Assembly: GCA_003161755.1 (NCBI GenBank)
Contig: PMNP01000255.1
Coordinates: 3,449-9,225 of the forward strand
Direction: 5' to 3'
DNA from: Ignavibacteriota bacterium
Lineage (GTDB): Bacteria > Bacteroidota > UBA10030 > UBA6906
Length of the DNA stretch: 5,777 nt
Shown: one piece after another, positions 1 to 5,777 of the stretch
Layout of the letters: the number at the start of each line of letters is the position of its first letter
Position numbering within the stretch: the stretch's first letter is position 1
Position numbers and translations under genes: made by a program
The notes under the pieces: generated by a model
Database searches by the model: none
What the model was told of the DNA's origin: nothing
The model's input: only the letters and a program-made list of their open reading frames with translations

Positions 1-301
1 CATCGAACGGATCCGAATCCAGCTGGGGAGCGTCTTCGTCGTACACGACGCGAAGTTTCGAACGACACTCCGAAGCGGCGACGGGTTGAATGCGCGCAAG
101 CCCTTCTGAAAGCGATAGAGCTGGGGAAGGAACAAGCGTCCAGCCGACGGAAAGGAGATATTCCTGGGTAATGGCCAGATCATCATAGTCATGGACAACA
201 AATTGACCTGCGAAGAGGTCATCGAGATTGATCCCGTCCCCCACAAGTGCCACAATTGTGCACCACAAGACGAAGATGAATAACACTGATCGTTGCTTCA
301 T
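1..301 (-). CDS. Small secreted protein of unknown function, paralogue of the gene at 498-875 (partial, C-terminus off the left edge)
   Basis: Reading the minus strand from the ATG at 301-299 gives 100 uninterrupted codons to the window edge. Residues 1-5 include Lys2 and Arg4, and residues 6-20 are strongly hydrophobic (VLFIFVLWCTIVALV), so this is a signal peptide or N-terminal membrane anchor. The mature part starts with NLDDLF (25-30), then VVHDYDDL (35-42), and later RVVYDEDAP (84-92). The same three blocks occur in the same order in the plus-strand protein at 498-875, which shows homology and supports both reading frames. No good Shine-Dalgarno sequence precedes the ATG. The start is supported by the hydrophobic N-terminus directly after it and by a well-formed promoter 48 bases upstream. 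I do not recognise the family. The acidic residues and His could bind metal in the periplasm, an inference from composition and neighbourhood only. Confidence 0.72.
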   Translation of the reverse strand, partial: MKQRSVLFIFVLWCTIVALVGDGINLDDLFAGQFVVHDYDDLAITQEYLLSVGWTLVPSPALSLSEGLARIQPVAASECRSKLRVVYDEDAPQLDSDPFD

Positions 302-349
302 AGGGACAGCATGAAAATCTGGAATTGCTTTCGGCCCGGCTTGGAAAAC

Positions 350-378
350 ACTGTAGGCACAAACCACAGCAAAGTCAA
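350..378 (-). promoter_or_regulatory. Predicted sigma70-type promoter for the minus-strand small gene
   Basis: On the minus strand, TTGACT (378-373) is followed after exactly 17 bases by TACAGT (355-350). Transcription would start near 343, giving a leader of about 43 bases before the ATG at 301. The spacer contains GTGGTTTGTG (367-358), nearly identical to a block at the same place in the opposing promoter at 428-456. Orientation, spacing and position fit. The -10 hexamer is only moderately close to TATAAT. Confidence 0.55.
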
Positions 379-427
379 GTGTGCTGACGGGATTGTTGGA
401 AGACGCCTTTCTGGAACCTAGGAGGGG

Positions 428-456
428 TTGACATTGTTTGTGGATTTGTGTAGGAT
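428..456 (+). promoter_or_regulatory. Predicted sigma70-type promoter for the 498-875 gene and possibly the efflux operon
   Basis: TTGACA (428-433) matches the -35 consensus perfectly. TAGGAT (451-456) follows after a 17-base spacer. Transcription would begin near 463, leaving a leader of about 35 bases before the GTG at 498. The spacer holds GTGGATTTGTG (440-450), which resembles the block in the divergent promoter. A second -10-like string, GATAAT, lies at 454-459 but would give a 20-base spacer. No convincing promoter was found between 876 and 1024, so this one may also drive the efflux genes. Confidence 0.6.
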
Positions 457-497
457 AATGCCGTTGCGCAAAAACAGTTCCATATCCCGGTGCTTGT

Positions 498-875
498 GTG
501 AATAGATTTGTCAAAGGCGGCTCCTGGACCTTCTTTTTCCTGGCATGGGGTGTTGCATTCCTCCTCTTCGCCGATGCGGCCAATCTTGACGATCTCTTCT
601 CCTCAAACTACGTACTCCACGACGATGACGAAGTTACTGCCGGTCTTAGTGCAGTCCCGGCAACGTCAAGTCACCAAACAACGCCTGCCCCCGGACAATT
701 GCCTCCTCCTCCGGAGCGTGTCGTCGTTGATCAGGACAGCCCCTCGTTGGCGGCCGATGCAGACGCTTCCACCCTTGTTGCGAAGTCGCTGCTTTGTGAA
801 TCGGCGGCAGTGTTGTACCATTCCATACCTTCCAACGGTGTATCCCTCATCAAGTTGTGCACCCTCCTGATTTAG
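498..875 (+). CDS. Small secreted protein of unknown function upstream of the metal-efflux genes
   Basis: The product is 125 residues from a GTG start. Residues 10-25 form a hydrophobic core (WTFFFLAWGVAFLLFA) after two Lys/Arg residues, a likely signal peptide with possible cleavage near ADA-A (25-28), giving a periplasmic protein. Conserved blocks shared with the divergent minus-strand protein are NLDDLF (29-34), YVLHDDDEV (38-46) and RVVVDQDSP (74-82). The region between is Pro/Ser/Thr-rich and probably disordered (a PPPP run at 69-72). The C-terminus is fairly hydrophobic and ends in LIKLCTLLI. The GTG start has no clear Shine-Dalgarno site but aligns with the ATG of the paralogue when the leaders are compared. 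The shared blocks also choose this frame over an overlapping 120-codon open frame at 508-870. Location, export and the acidic/His motif suggest a metal-related periplasmic accessory, perhaps analogous to the small periplasmic proteins of czc/cus loci. I see no homology to CusF, CzcE or CopC. Confidence 0.7.
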   Translation: MNRFVKGGSWTFFFLAWGVAFLLFADAANLDDLFSSNYVLHDDDEVTAGLSAVPATSSHQTTPAPGQLPPPPERVVVDQDSPSLAADADASTLVAKSLLCESAAVLYHSIPSNGVSLIKLCTLLI

Positions 876-915
876 CACTCGCTTTAATTCCGCGAATAGC
901 CATGCGATCGTCACC

Positions 916-931
916 CGCCTGAAGGCAGGTG
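916..931 (+). repeat. Short stem-loop between the small gene and the efflux operon
   Basis: CGCCTG, loop AAGG, then CAGGTG forms a six-pair stem with one G-U pair. It lies 41 bases after the stop of the small gene and about 94 bases before the outer-membrane factor start. No U-run follows, so it is a poor intrinsic terminator. It could be an mRNA processing or attenuation element, or chance. The rest of the 876-1024 gap shows no convincing promoter. Confidence 0.3.
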
Positions 932-1024
932 CGCCGCGATTTGTGACATTTCCCATTGATCAACGATGTGGGTGGCGACCAGTCATTCCCATCGAATTGC
1001 ACGTTCACCAACCACAATGACACC

Positions 1025-2302
1025 ATGCAACGCTTTATTCCCTTGTTATGCGTTCTGCTCTGTGTCGTGAGCGGAACATCGTTCGGACAACTTGACACGA
1101 TCCGGATTACCTTCGTGGAAGCGGAACGCCAGTTCACGAACGGCAATCTGCAGATGCTTGCTGCACGGTTCAATATTGATGCCGCCCGCGCCGCAATTGC
1201 CGATGCAAGACTTTGGACCAATCCCAATATTGCAGTCGAGCAGAATATCTACAACCAATCAACACAACGGTGGTTTGACGTCACGTCCTCCGGCAATACC
1301 GGGGTGCAGATTCAGCAACTGTTTCTCCTGGCAGGCAAACGCGGGAAACAGGAGCACATTGCGGAGGTTAACACCGCGTTGGCAGAAGATTCCTTCAATG
1401 ACCTTTTGCGCACGCTCAAACTGGAACTGCGGACCGATTTTTATACCATCTACTTTCTTCATCAGTCTGTTGAGTTTTATGATGAAAGCATATCATCCAT
1501 CGAAAAGACCGTTTCCATGATGGAGGGTCTGTACGCACAGCGGTCAGTTCTCCTGTCCGATGTCCTCCGGCTCAAATCACTTCTCTTTTCATTGCAGAAT
1601 GAGCGTCTCGGGTTGGTGCAGAGGATCGCCGATTCTGAGACAAGCCTGCGGATCCTCCTCTGTGATACCTCCCTGGCGGTGAAGACGTATCTCCCCGTCA
1701 TTGACCTCAATCGGCTTGAAGCATTCAGTCCTGATTCGCTGAGTCCGAATGAAGTCATGGCGGCGGCCTTGGAACACAGGCCGGACCTCAGGAAAGCCTC
1801 GGGAACAGTCATGCTCGAGGAAGCCAATCTGGCATATCAGAAGTCGCTGGTCATCCCTGATCTGACAGTCGGTGGATTGTGGTCCAGGGCGGGAAGTTAC
1901 ATTCCAAACTATTTTGCCCTGACACTGTCAATCGATCTCCCCATCTTCAACCGGAATCAGGGCAGGATCGAACTCTCGGAGCGCACGCTCGACGCCAATC
2001 GGCTGATTTCGGACAACTACCGGATCACGGTCTCTCAGGAAGCTGTCACTGCTCTTCACAGGGCATCCGAGTTGGATCACCTGTATCGAGCCTCGAACAG
2101 CAGTTTCCTTCATGATTACCATACTCTGCTGAATGATATGATTGCAAATTATCAGAAGCGTAACATGAGCGTCATCGCATTCGCGGATTTTATTGAATCG
2201 TATCGCACAAGCATGGTACAGATGAACCAGTTGGCAAATGATCGGGCCAGCGCGTTTGAAGCTCTTTCATATGTCGTTGGCACAGATATTTTTATTCCTT
2301 GA
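1025..2302 (+). CDS. TolC/CzcC-family outer-membrane efflux protein
   Basis: This is the outer-membrane exit duct of a tripartite metal-efflux pump. The product is 425 residues, normal for CzcC/CusC-type proteins. Residues 1-21 are a signal peptide (Arg3, hydrophobic LLCVLLCVV, probable cleavage after SFG before Gln22). No lipobox is visible, unlike lipidated CusC. The two-fold TolC repeat is recognisable: residues 60-75 hold the DARLWTNPNI segment leading into the first beta-strand and helix (QQLFLLAGKRGKQ at 97-109), and the second repeat has IPDLTVGGLW at 277-286 followed by LSIDLPIFNRNQGRI around 301-315, the family's PlfnRnqG signature. Long amphipathic helices fill the rest. The frame is open back to a TTG at 956, but ATG 1025 is preferred because the signal peptide begins there. 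No Shine-Dalgarno site is evident. The stop codon overlaps the ribosome-binding site of the adaptor gene, so the two are co-transcribed. The name czcC would fit by position but the substrate is unproven. Confidence 0.93.
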   Translation: MQRFIPLLCVLLCVVSGTSFGQLDTIRITFVEAERQFTNGNLQMLAARFNIDAARAAIADARLWTNPNIAVEQNIYNQSTQRWFDVTSSGNTGVQIQQLFLLAGKRGKQEHIAEVNTALAEDSFNDLLRTLKLELRTDFYTIYFLHQSVEFYDESISSIEKTVSMMEGLYAQRSVLLSDVLRLKSLLFSLQNERLGLVQRIADSETSLRILLCDTSLAVKTYLPVIDLNRLEAFSPDSLSPNEVMAAALEHRPDLRKASGTVMLEEANLAYQKSLVIPDLTVGGLWSRAGSYIPNYFALTLSIDLPIFNRNQGRIELSERTLDANRLISDNYRITVSQEAVTALHRASELDHLYRASNSSFLHDYHTLLNDMIANYQKRNMSVIAFADFIESYRTSMVQMNQLANDRASAFEALSYVVGTDIFIP

Positions 2303-2304
2303 GG
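2301..2304 (+). promoter_or_regulatory. Ribosome-binding site of the adaptor gene, overlapping the upstream stop codon
   Basis: GAGG lies eight bases before the ATG at 2313 and shares bases with the TGA stop at 2300-2302. This sets the adaptor start at 2313 and not at in-frame codons further upstream, and implies translational coupling with the outer-membrane factor. Confidence 0.7.
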
Positions 2305-2312
2305 ATTTCGCC

Positions 2313-3308
2313 ATGAAGAATACTATCACAGCGTCCATGGTTGCGGCAGTCGCGCCCTTCGTGATAGCAGCGTGCCTCTCCTCCGGTTGCAACAATACCG
2401 ATTTGGCAACGACGAGGCGCCAAACAGCGGTATGCCGTCCCGTGGTCTCAAACGATGGCGCATACATCACATTTCCCCGGAGCTATCCCGGAGGCTCCCA
2501 GATCAAAGCAATTGGCGTCCGCAAGGGAAGCGCCACCATCCCCGTCATCTCTCCTGCGCGGGTCGTTGCCACCATTGTTCCGGGACTGACATCGAACGAG
2601 ACAATCGTATTGTTCGATGTTCCGGACCTCACCTCCCTCTATTCTCAATACCGCCAGAACAAGGTCAATATGGAGCGTACGAATTCCAACCTTGCCCGTA
2701 CCAGGCAGATGTTTGCCAACCAGGTCGCAACGGCAAAAGATCTCAGTGAATCAGAAAATGACGCAGCCAATGCAAAGGCCGCTCTGGCGGAGAGCGAGGG
2801 GAAACTTCGTGGATTGGGCTACAATCCCGTCGAACTTGAATCCGTGTCTGCCGGCACTGCGTGGTTGATGTGCGACGTTTCAGAATCACAGCTTCATGAG
2901 GTTCAGAAGGGAGAGGAAGTTGGGATAGTGTTCAACTCAGCGCCCAACCGGAGATTCAGCGGGCACGCAGACGCAGTGGGAGAGGTTCTTGACCCGATAA
3001 CCCGCACGGTAAAGGTGCGCGTATCCACCCGCAATACCAACAACCAATTACTGCCGGGCATGTTTGCGCGCGTCGATTTCGGGGATCCCATCAACGGTGT
3101 CGTTATGCTGCCCACAACCGGAGTAGTGACCGTCGAAGGAAACGACTATGCCTTTGTCCAGCGGTGTGACACGGCATTCGAACGACGGCGGATCACCGTC
3201 GGATCTTCAGGCCCGGACAGTGTCGTCGTCCTTCATGGGCTTCAGGACGGAGACACCGTCGTTGTTGGAGGGTCTATTCTCCTGAAGGGACTAAGCTTTG
3301 GGTACTAG
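2313..3308 (+). CDS. Membrane-fusion (periplasmic adaptor) lipoprotein of the metal-efflux RND pump, unusually short
   Basis: The product is 331 residues and links the pump to the outer-membrane duct in the periplasm. The N-terminus is a lipoprotein-type signal with two candidate lipidation sites: IAAC (Cys21, the better lipobox) and SSGC (Cys26). Residues 105-167 are a heptad-rich coiled-coil hairpin (YSQYRQNKVNMERTNSNLAR outward, ATAKDLSESENDA returning). Residues 178-258 are the beta-barrel with the family signatures TRTVKVRVSTRN (230-241) and LLPGMFARVDFG (246-257). Residues 262-331 form the membrane-proximal domain (VMLPTTGVVTVEGNDYAFV, then GLQDGDTVVVGGSILLKG). CzcB/CusB proteins usually run about 380-520 residues. 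The length difference includes the lipoyl half-motifs that normally flank the hairpin: no GxVxxxxVxxGxxVxxGxxL is visible before it, and no IrAPxdGxV after it. The start is fixed by the GAGG at 2301-2304. A czcB/cusB-type role is clear from order and domains; substrate specificity is not. Confidence 0.9.
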   Translation: MKNTITASMVAAVAPFVIAACLSSGCNNTDLATTRRQTAVCRPVVSNDGAYITFPRSYPGGSQIKAIGVRKGSATIPVISPARVVATIVPGLTSNETIVLFDVPDLTSLYSQYRQNKVNMERTNSNLARTRQMFANQVATAKDLSESENDAANAKAALAESEGKLRGLGYNPVELESVSAGTAWLMCDVSESQLHEVQKGEEVGIVFNSAPNRRFSGHADAVGEVLDPITRTVKVRVSTRNTNNQLLPGMFARVDFGDPINGVVMLPTTGVVTVEGNDYAFVQRCDTAFERRRITVGSSGPDSVVVLHGLQDGDTVVVGGSILLKGLSFGY

Positions 3309-3318
3309 CAGACGAAAA

Positions 3319-3362
3319 CGGGATGGTCAGTCCGGGACATATGTCATTTCTCAGGAATCCCG
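3319..3362 (+). repeat. Nested inverted repeats in the adaptor-pump gap
   Basis: The 79-base gap between the adaptor stop and the pump start contains an outer pair, CGGGAT (3319-3324) and ATCCCG (3357-3362), around a perfect 10-base palindrome, GACATATGTC (3336-3345). There is no U-run, so it is not an intrinsic terminator. It may tune pump expression through mRNA structure, or be chance. Confidence 0.35.
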
Positions 3363-3387
3363 CAACTCCATGGAATGAGAGAACACG

Positions 3388-5777
3388 ATGATTCGTCAAC
3401 TCCTCACGTCTTCACTCAATCACCGGATGGCCACGATGAGTCTTGTCCTTGCAATTGTCGTGGCTGGACTTTACTCGTGGATGACGCTTCAGAAAGAGGC
3501 GTATCCGGATGTTGGGGACACACAGGTGACCGTAATCACCTTGTTCCCGGGACGCGCAGCAACCGAGGTAGAGCAACAAATCACCGAGCCTCTGGAGCGC
3601 GTGCTGAATTCTGTTCCGAAAGTAATCAACCGTCGTTCAAAAACCATTTTTGGCCTTTCCGTCATTCAGCTTACGTTCGAGGACGGCACAGACGACTATT
3701 TTGCCCGTCAGCGCGTTTTGGAAAGGTTTGGTGATGCTGTTCTCCCCGATGGCGTCAGTCCATCGTTGGGTCCCCTCACTGGTCCGGTGGGAGAGATCTT
3801 TCGTTATGTGATCGAAACCACCGGCCTGCAGACCCCCATGGAGCTGCGGACGCTGCAGGATTGGGTGGTGATCCCACAACTATTGCAGGTCCCCGGCGTG
3901 GCCGATGTCATCAATTTTGGCGGCCTGGTGAAACAGTACCACGTGATAACATCCCCCGACAGATTGCGGCAATACAATCTCACCATTCAGAATGTCATCG
4001 ACGCTGTTACAGCCAACAATCTGAACACCGGCGGCAACGTGCTTCTGAGAGGCGAACAGGCGTTTGCCGTGCGAAGCATAGGCGCAATCCGAAAACGTGA
4101 AGATATCGCAAACATCGTCGTCGCCGTTCAGAGCGGCGTTCCAGTTTTTATCCGGGACGTTGCATCGGTCGAGGAGTTTCCCTTATCCCCTGCTGGAGTC
4201 CTCGGATACACCATCAAATCGGGGGACAGTTCATTCCTCGACGTGAACTCCAGCATCCAGGGCCTCGTCGCGATGCGGAGAGGGGAGAATCCGTCGACCG
4301 TTGTTGCCGATCTGAAGGAAAAAGTCCGGAACATCAACGAAAACGCTCTCCCTCCTGGAGTTAAGCTCCGGATGACCTACGATCGCAGTCAGCTGGTGGA
4401 TTATACCATTGACACCGTGACCAGGACGTTGTTCGAGGGCATTTCGATCGTCGTCATCGTCCTCATATTCTTCATTGGGAGTGTCCGTTCAGCCCTCGTT
4501 GTGGCAACCACTATCCCGGTATCTATGTTGTTTGCGTTCACCATGATGAAACTCACGGGAATTCCCGCAAACCTTCTCTCACTTGGAGCGATTGATTTCG
4601 GCATCATTGTTGATGGCGCTGTCGTGATGGTGGACAACATTATGCGGCGCTATCGCGAGGCCACACCTGTGGAGCATGGAGAAGGCATTACCCGATTCAC
4701 CTTGACGGCGGCGCAGGACGTGGGAAGGGAGATTTTCTTCTCCATAGCAATCATTATTCTCGCGTATCTTCCGATCTTCTCTTTTCAACGGGTCGAGGGC
4801 AGGTTATTCTCTCCCATGGCCTATACCCTTGCATACGCCATCACTGGATCACTCATTCTTGCCCTCACGGTAATTCCGGTTCTGATGAGCATGATCTACC
4901 GCAAGCATTTTGAATCGCAGAGTCCAGGCCGGATTGAATGGCACAACCCGTTTTATGGCTGGATGGAAAAGCGTTATGACACGCTTCTGCAACAGGTCCT
5001 TCGTCGGCCATTGGCCGTTGTTCTCTGTTCCTTTTCCATCGTTGCCCTTTTGGTCTGTGTTGGTTATACGCTAATAGGAACTGAATTCCTTCCGGAACTG
5101 GACGAAGGAGCAATGAACATCCGCTGTTTCTTCCCCGTCGGCATTTCGCTGAATGAATCCGCAAGGTATATGCCCGTCGTCAGAAAAGTGATCAGCAGCC
5201 ACGAACAGGTCAATGTTGTGCTGACGCAATTGGGAAGAAATGACGACGGGACTGATCCTTATGGACCGAACCGCCTGGAGATCTTTGTCGGACTCAAAGA
5301 GTATTCCGCGTGGCACCAGCATATTACAAAACAGCAGCTCCTGCTTCAGATAAAGTCAGAGCTTGAGCAGGCGATACCCGGGATCATGCTCTCGTTCTCT
5401 CAGCCCATCCTCGATAATGTCACGGAGGCCGTGACAGGAAGCGTGGCAGATCTGGCGGTGCTGATATGCGGAGACAACCTTGCGCTCATGAGACTGGAGG
5501 CTGACACCGTGCTCTCGGTCATCCGAACGATTCCCGGTGCGAGCGAATCCGGGATTGAGCAGGAGGCGAACCAGGCGCAGTTGTCGATCGACATTGACAG
5601 AACCGCGGCAGCGAGGTTTGGCATTAACGTGAGTGATATTCAGAAGATGATCGAGGCTGCCATTGGCGGAAGAGTCATCGGCTCCCTGTACGAAAAGGAG
5701 CGCCGCGTTGACATTGTTGTTCGCTATTCATCGGAATACAGAGGTTCACTTGACGCCGTGAAACAAATGCTGGTCAC
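3388..5777 (+). CDS. czcA: CzcA/CusA-family heavy-metal efflux RND pump (partial, C-terminus off the right edge)
   Basis: This inner-membrane proton/metal antiporter shows 796 of an expected 1030-1050 or so residues. TM1 is near 16-31, followed by the first large periplasmic loop (typical FPGRAATEVEQQITEPLE at 53-70). TM2-TM6 lie roughly between 347 and 503, TM7 at 538-562, and the second large loop begins with GTEFLPELDEG (564-574). The TM4 signature GAIDFGIIVDGAVVMVDN (400-417) carries Asp403 and Asp409, the two acids of CzcA-type proton relay. The third acid, usually Glu in VEN, is Asp416. The three Met residues of the CusA copper/silver site appear to be replaced (about Arg579, Arg629, Glu684 by eye), so divalent metal (Zn/Co/Cd/Ni) is likelier than copper. 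The block LTQLGRNDDGTDPYGPNR (612-629) marks the subfamily. The start at 3388 is firm: the in-frame ATG at 3370 hits TGA at 3376, and a GAGAG (3377-3381) sits six bases upstream. The gene follows the adaptor by 79 bases in the same operon. The czcA symbol denotes the family, not a proven substrate. Confidence 0.94.
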   Translation, partial: MIRQLLTSSLNHRMATMSLVLAIVVAGLYSWMTLQKEAYPDVGDTQVTVITLFPGRAATEVEQQITEPLERVLNSVPKVINRRSKTIFGLSVIQLTFEDGTDDYFARQRVLERFGDAVLPDGVSPSLGPLTGPVGEIFRYVIETTGLQTPMELRTLQDWVVIPQLLQVPGVADVINFGGLVKQYHVITSPDRLRQYNLTIQNVIDAVTANNLNTGGNVLLRGEQAFAVRSIGAIRKREDIANIVVAVQSGVPVFIRDVASVEEFPLSPAGVLGYTIKSGDSSFLDVNSSIQGLVAMRRGENPSTVVADLKEKVRNINENALPPGVKLRMTYDRSQLVDYTIDTVTRTLFEGISIVVIVLIFFIGSVRSALVVATTIPVSMLFAFTMMKLTGIPANLLSLGAIDFGIIVDGAVVMVDNIMRRYREATPVEHGEGITRFTLTAAQDVGREIFFSIAIIILAYLPIFSFQRVEGRLFSPMAYTLAYAITGSLILALTVIPVLMSMIYRKHFESQSPGRIEWHNPFYGWMEKRYDTLLQQVLRRPLAVVLCSFSIVALLVCVGYTLIGTEFLPELDEGAMNIRCFFPVGISLNESARYMPVVRKVISSHEQVNVVLTQLGRNDDGTDPYGPNRLEIFVGLKEYSAWHQHITKQQLLLQIKSELEQAIPGIMLSFSQPILDNVTEAVTGSVADLAVLICGDNLALMRLEADTVLSVIRTIPGASESGIEQEANQAQLSIDIDRTAAARFGINVSDIQKMIEAAIGGRVIGSLYEKERRVDIVVRYSSEYRGSLDAVKQMLV

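Noticed and set aside
508..870. A 120-codon open frame overlapping the small secreted gene in another frame
   Set aside because: It lacks the signal peptide and the motifs shared with the divergent paralogue; the frame starting at 498 has both.
916..931. Stem-loop as an intrinsic terminator isolating the small gene from the efflux operon
   Set aside because: The stem is only six pairs, one of them G-U, and no U-run follows.
956..1024. Upstream extension of the outer-membrane factor to the TTG at 956
   Set aside because: The extra 23 residues are polar and would bury the obvious signal peptide that begins at ATG 1025.
850..1227. Minus-strand open frame across the gap and the start of the outer-membrane factor
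   Set aside because: It is antisense to a recognisable TolC-family gene, with no start signal or familiar domain. Other minus-strand frames over 1046-5624 are rejected for the same reason.
2238..2312. Upstream extension of the adaptor gene overlapping the outer-membrane factor
   Set aside because: A lipoprotein signal starts at ATG 2313 and a GAGG ribosome-binding site lies eight bases before it.
3375..3734. A 119-codon plus-strand open frame over the start of the pump gene
   Set aside because: It overlaps the clearly conserved CzcA-type N-terminus in another frame and has low-complexity, non-protein-like composition.
5086..5440. Copper/silver (CusA) specificity of the pump
   Set aside because: By eye alignment, the positions of the three CusA substrate methionines are not Met here, and the TM4 motif is the two-Asp divalent-cation type.
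1..5777. CRISPR arrays, tRNA/rRNA genes, insertion sequences or attachment sites
   Set aside because: No direct-repeat arrays, transposase reading frames, terminal repeats or RNA-gene signatures were seen on either strand.

Overview
The window looks like a chromosomal or accessory segment of a Gram-negative bacterium of roughly 50-55% GC. It holds the first three structural genes of a heavy-metal efflux RND system in the order outer-membrane factor, membrane-fusion protein, inner-membrane pump (the czcCBA/cusCBA order). Ahead of these lies a pair of small, divergently transcribed, secreted proteins. Outer-membrane factor plus lipoprotein adaptor plus RND pump implies a double-membrane cell. 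The style of the adaptor and pump recalls to me systems from the Bacteroidota/Ignavibacteria/Chlorobi side of the tree. That placement is an impression from protein style, not a search result.

Layout. Positions 1-301 (minus strand) hold the N-terminal 100 residues of a small protein that runs off the left edge. Positions 302-497 are a divergent intergenic region with two outward-facing sigma70-like promoters. Positions 498-875 (plus) encode a 125-residue secreted protein that is a divergent paralogue of the minus-strand gene. Positions 876-1024 are non-coding, with one weak stem-loop. Positions 1025-2302 encode a TolC/CzcC-type outer-membrane factor, 2313-3308 a short lipoprotein membrane-fusion protein, and 3388-5777 the first 796 residues of a CzcA-type pump cut by the right edge.

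How it works together. The pump takes up metal cations from the periplasm or cytoplasm using the proton gradient, the adaptor bridges, and the outer-membrane factor forms the exit duct. The pump carries the two-aspartate DFGxxxDGA motif of divalent-cation (Zn/Co/Cd/Ni type) pumps and lacks the three methionines of the CusA copper/silver site, so a divalent metal is the better guess. The two small proteins have no function I recognise. Their position, export signals and acidic/His motifs suggest, but do not show, a periplasmic metal-related accessory role.

Most notable observations: (1) the divergent small genes are homologous, and their promoters and leaders also resemble each other, implying an inverted duplication of a whole promoter-plus-gene unit; (2) the membrane-fusion protein seems to lack both halves of the lipoyl/barrel-sandwich domain, so the helical hairpin joins almost directly to the beta-barrel. 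No RNA genes, insertion sequences or CRISPR arrays were seen.
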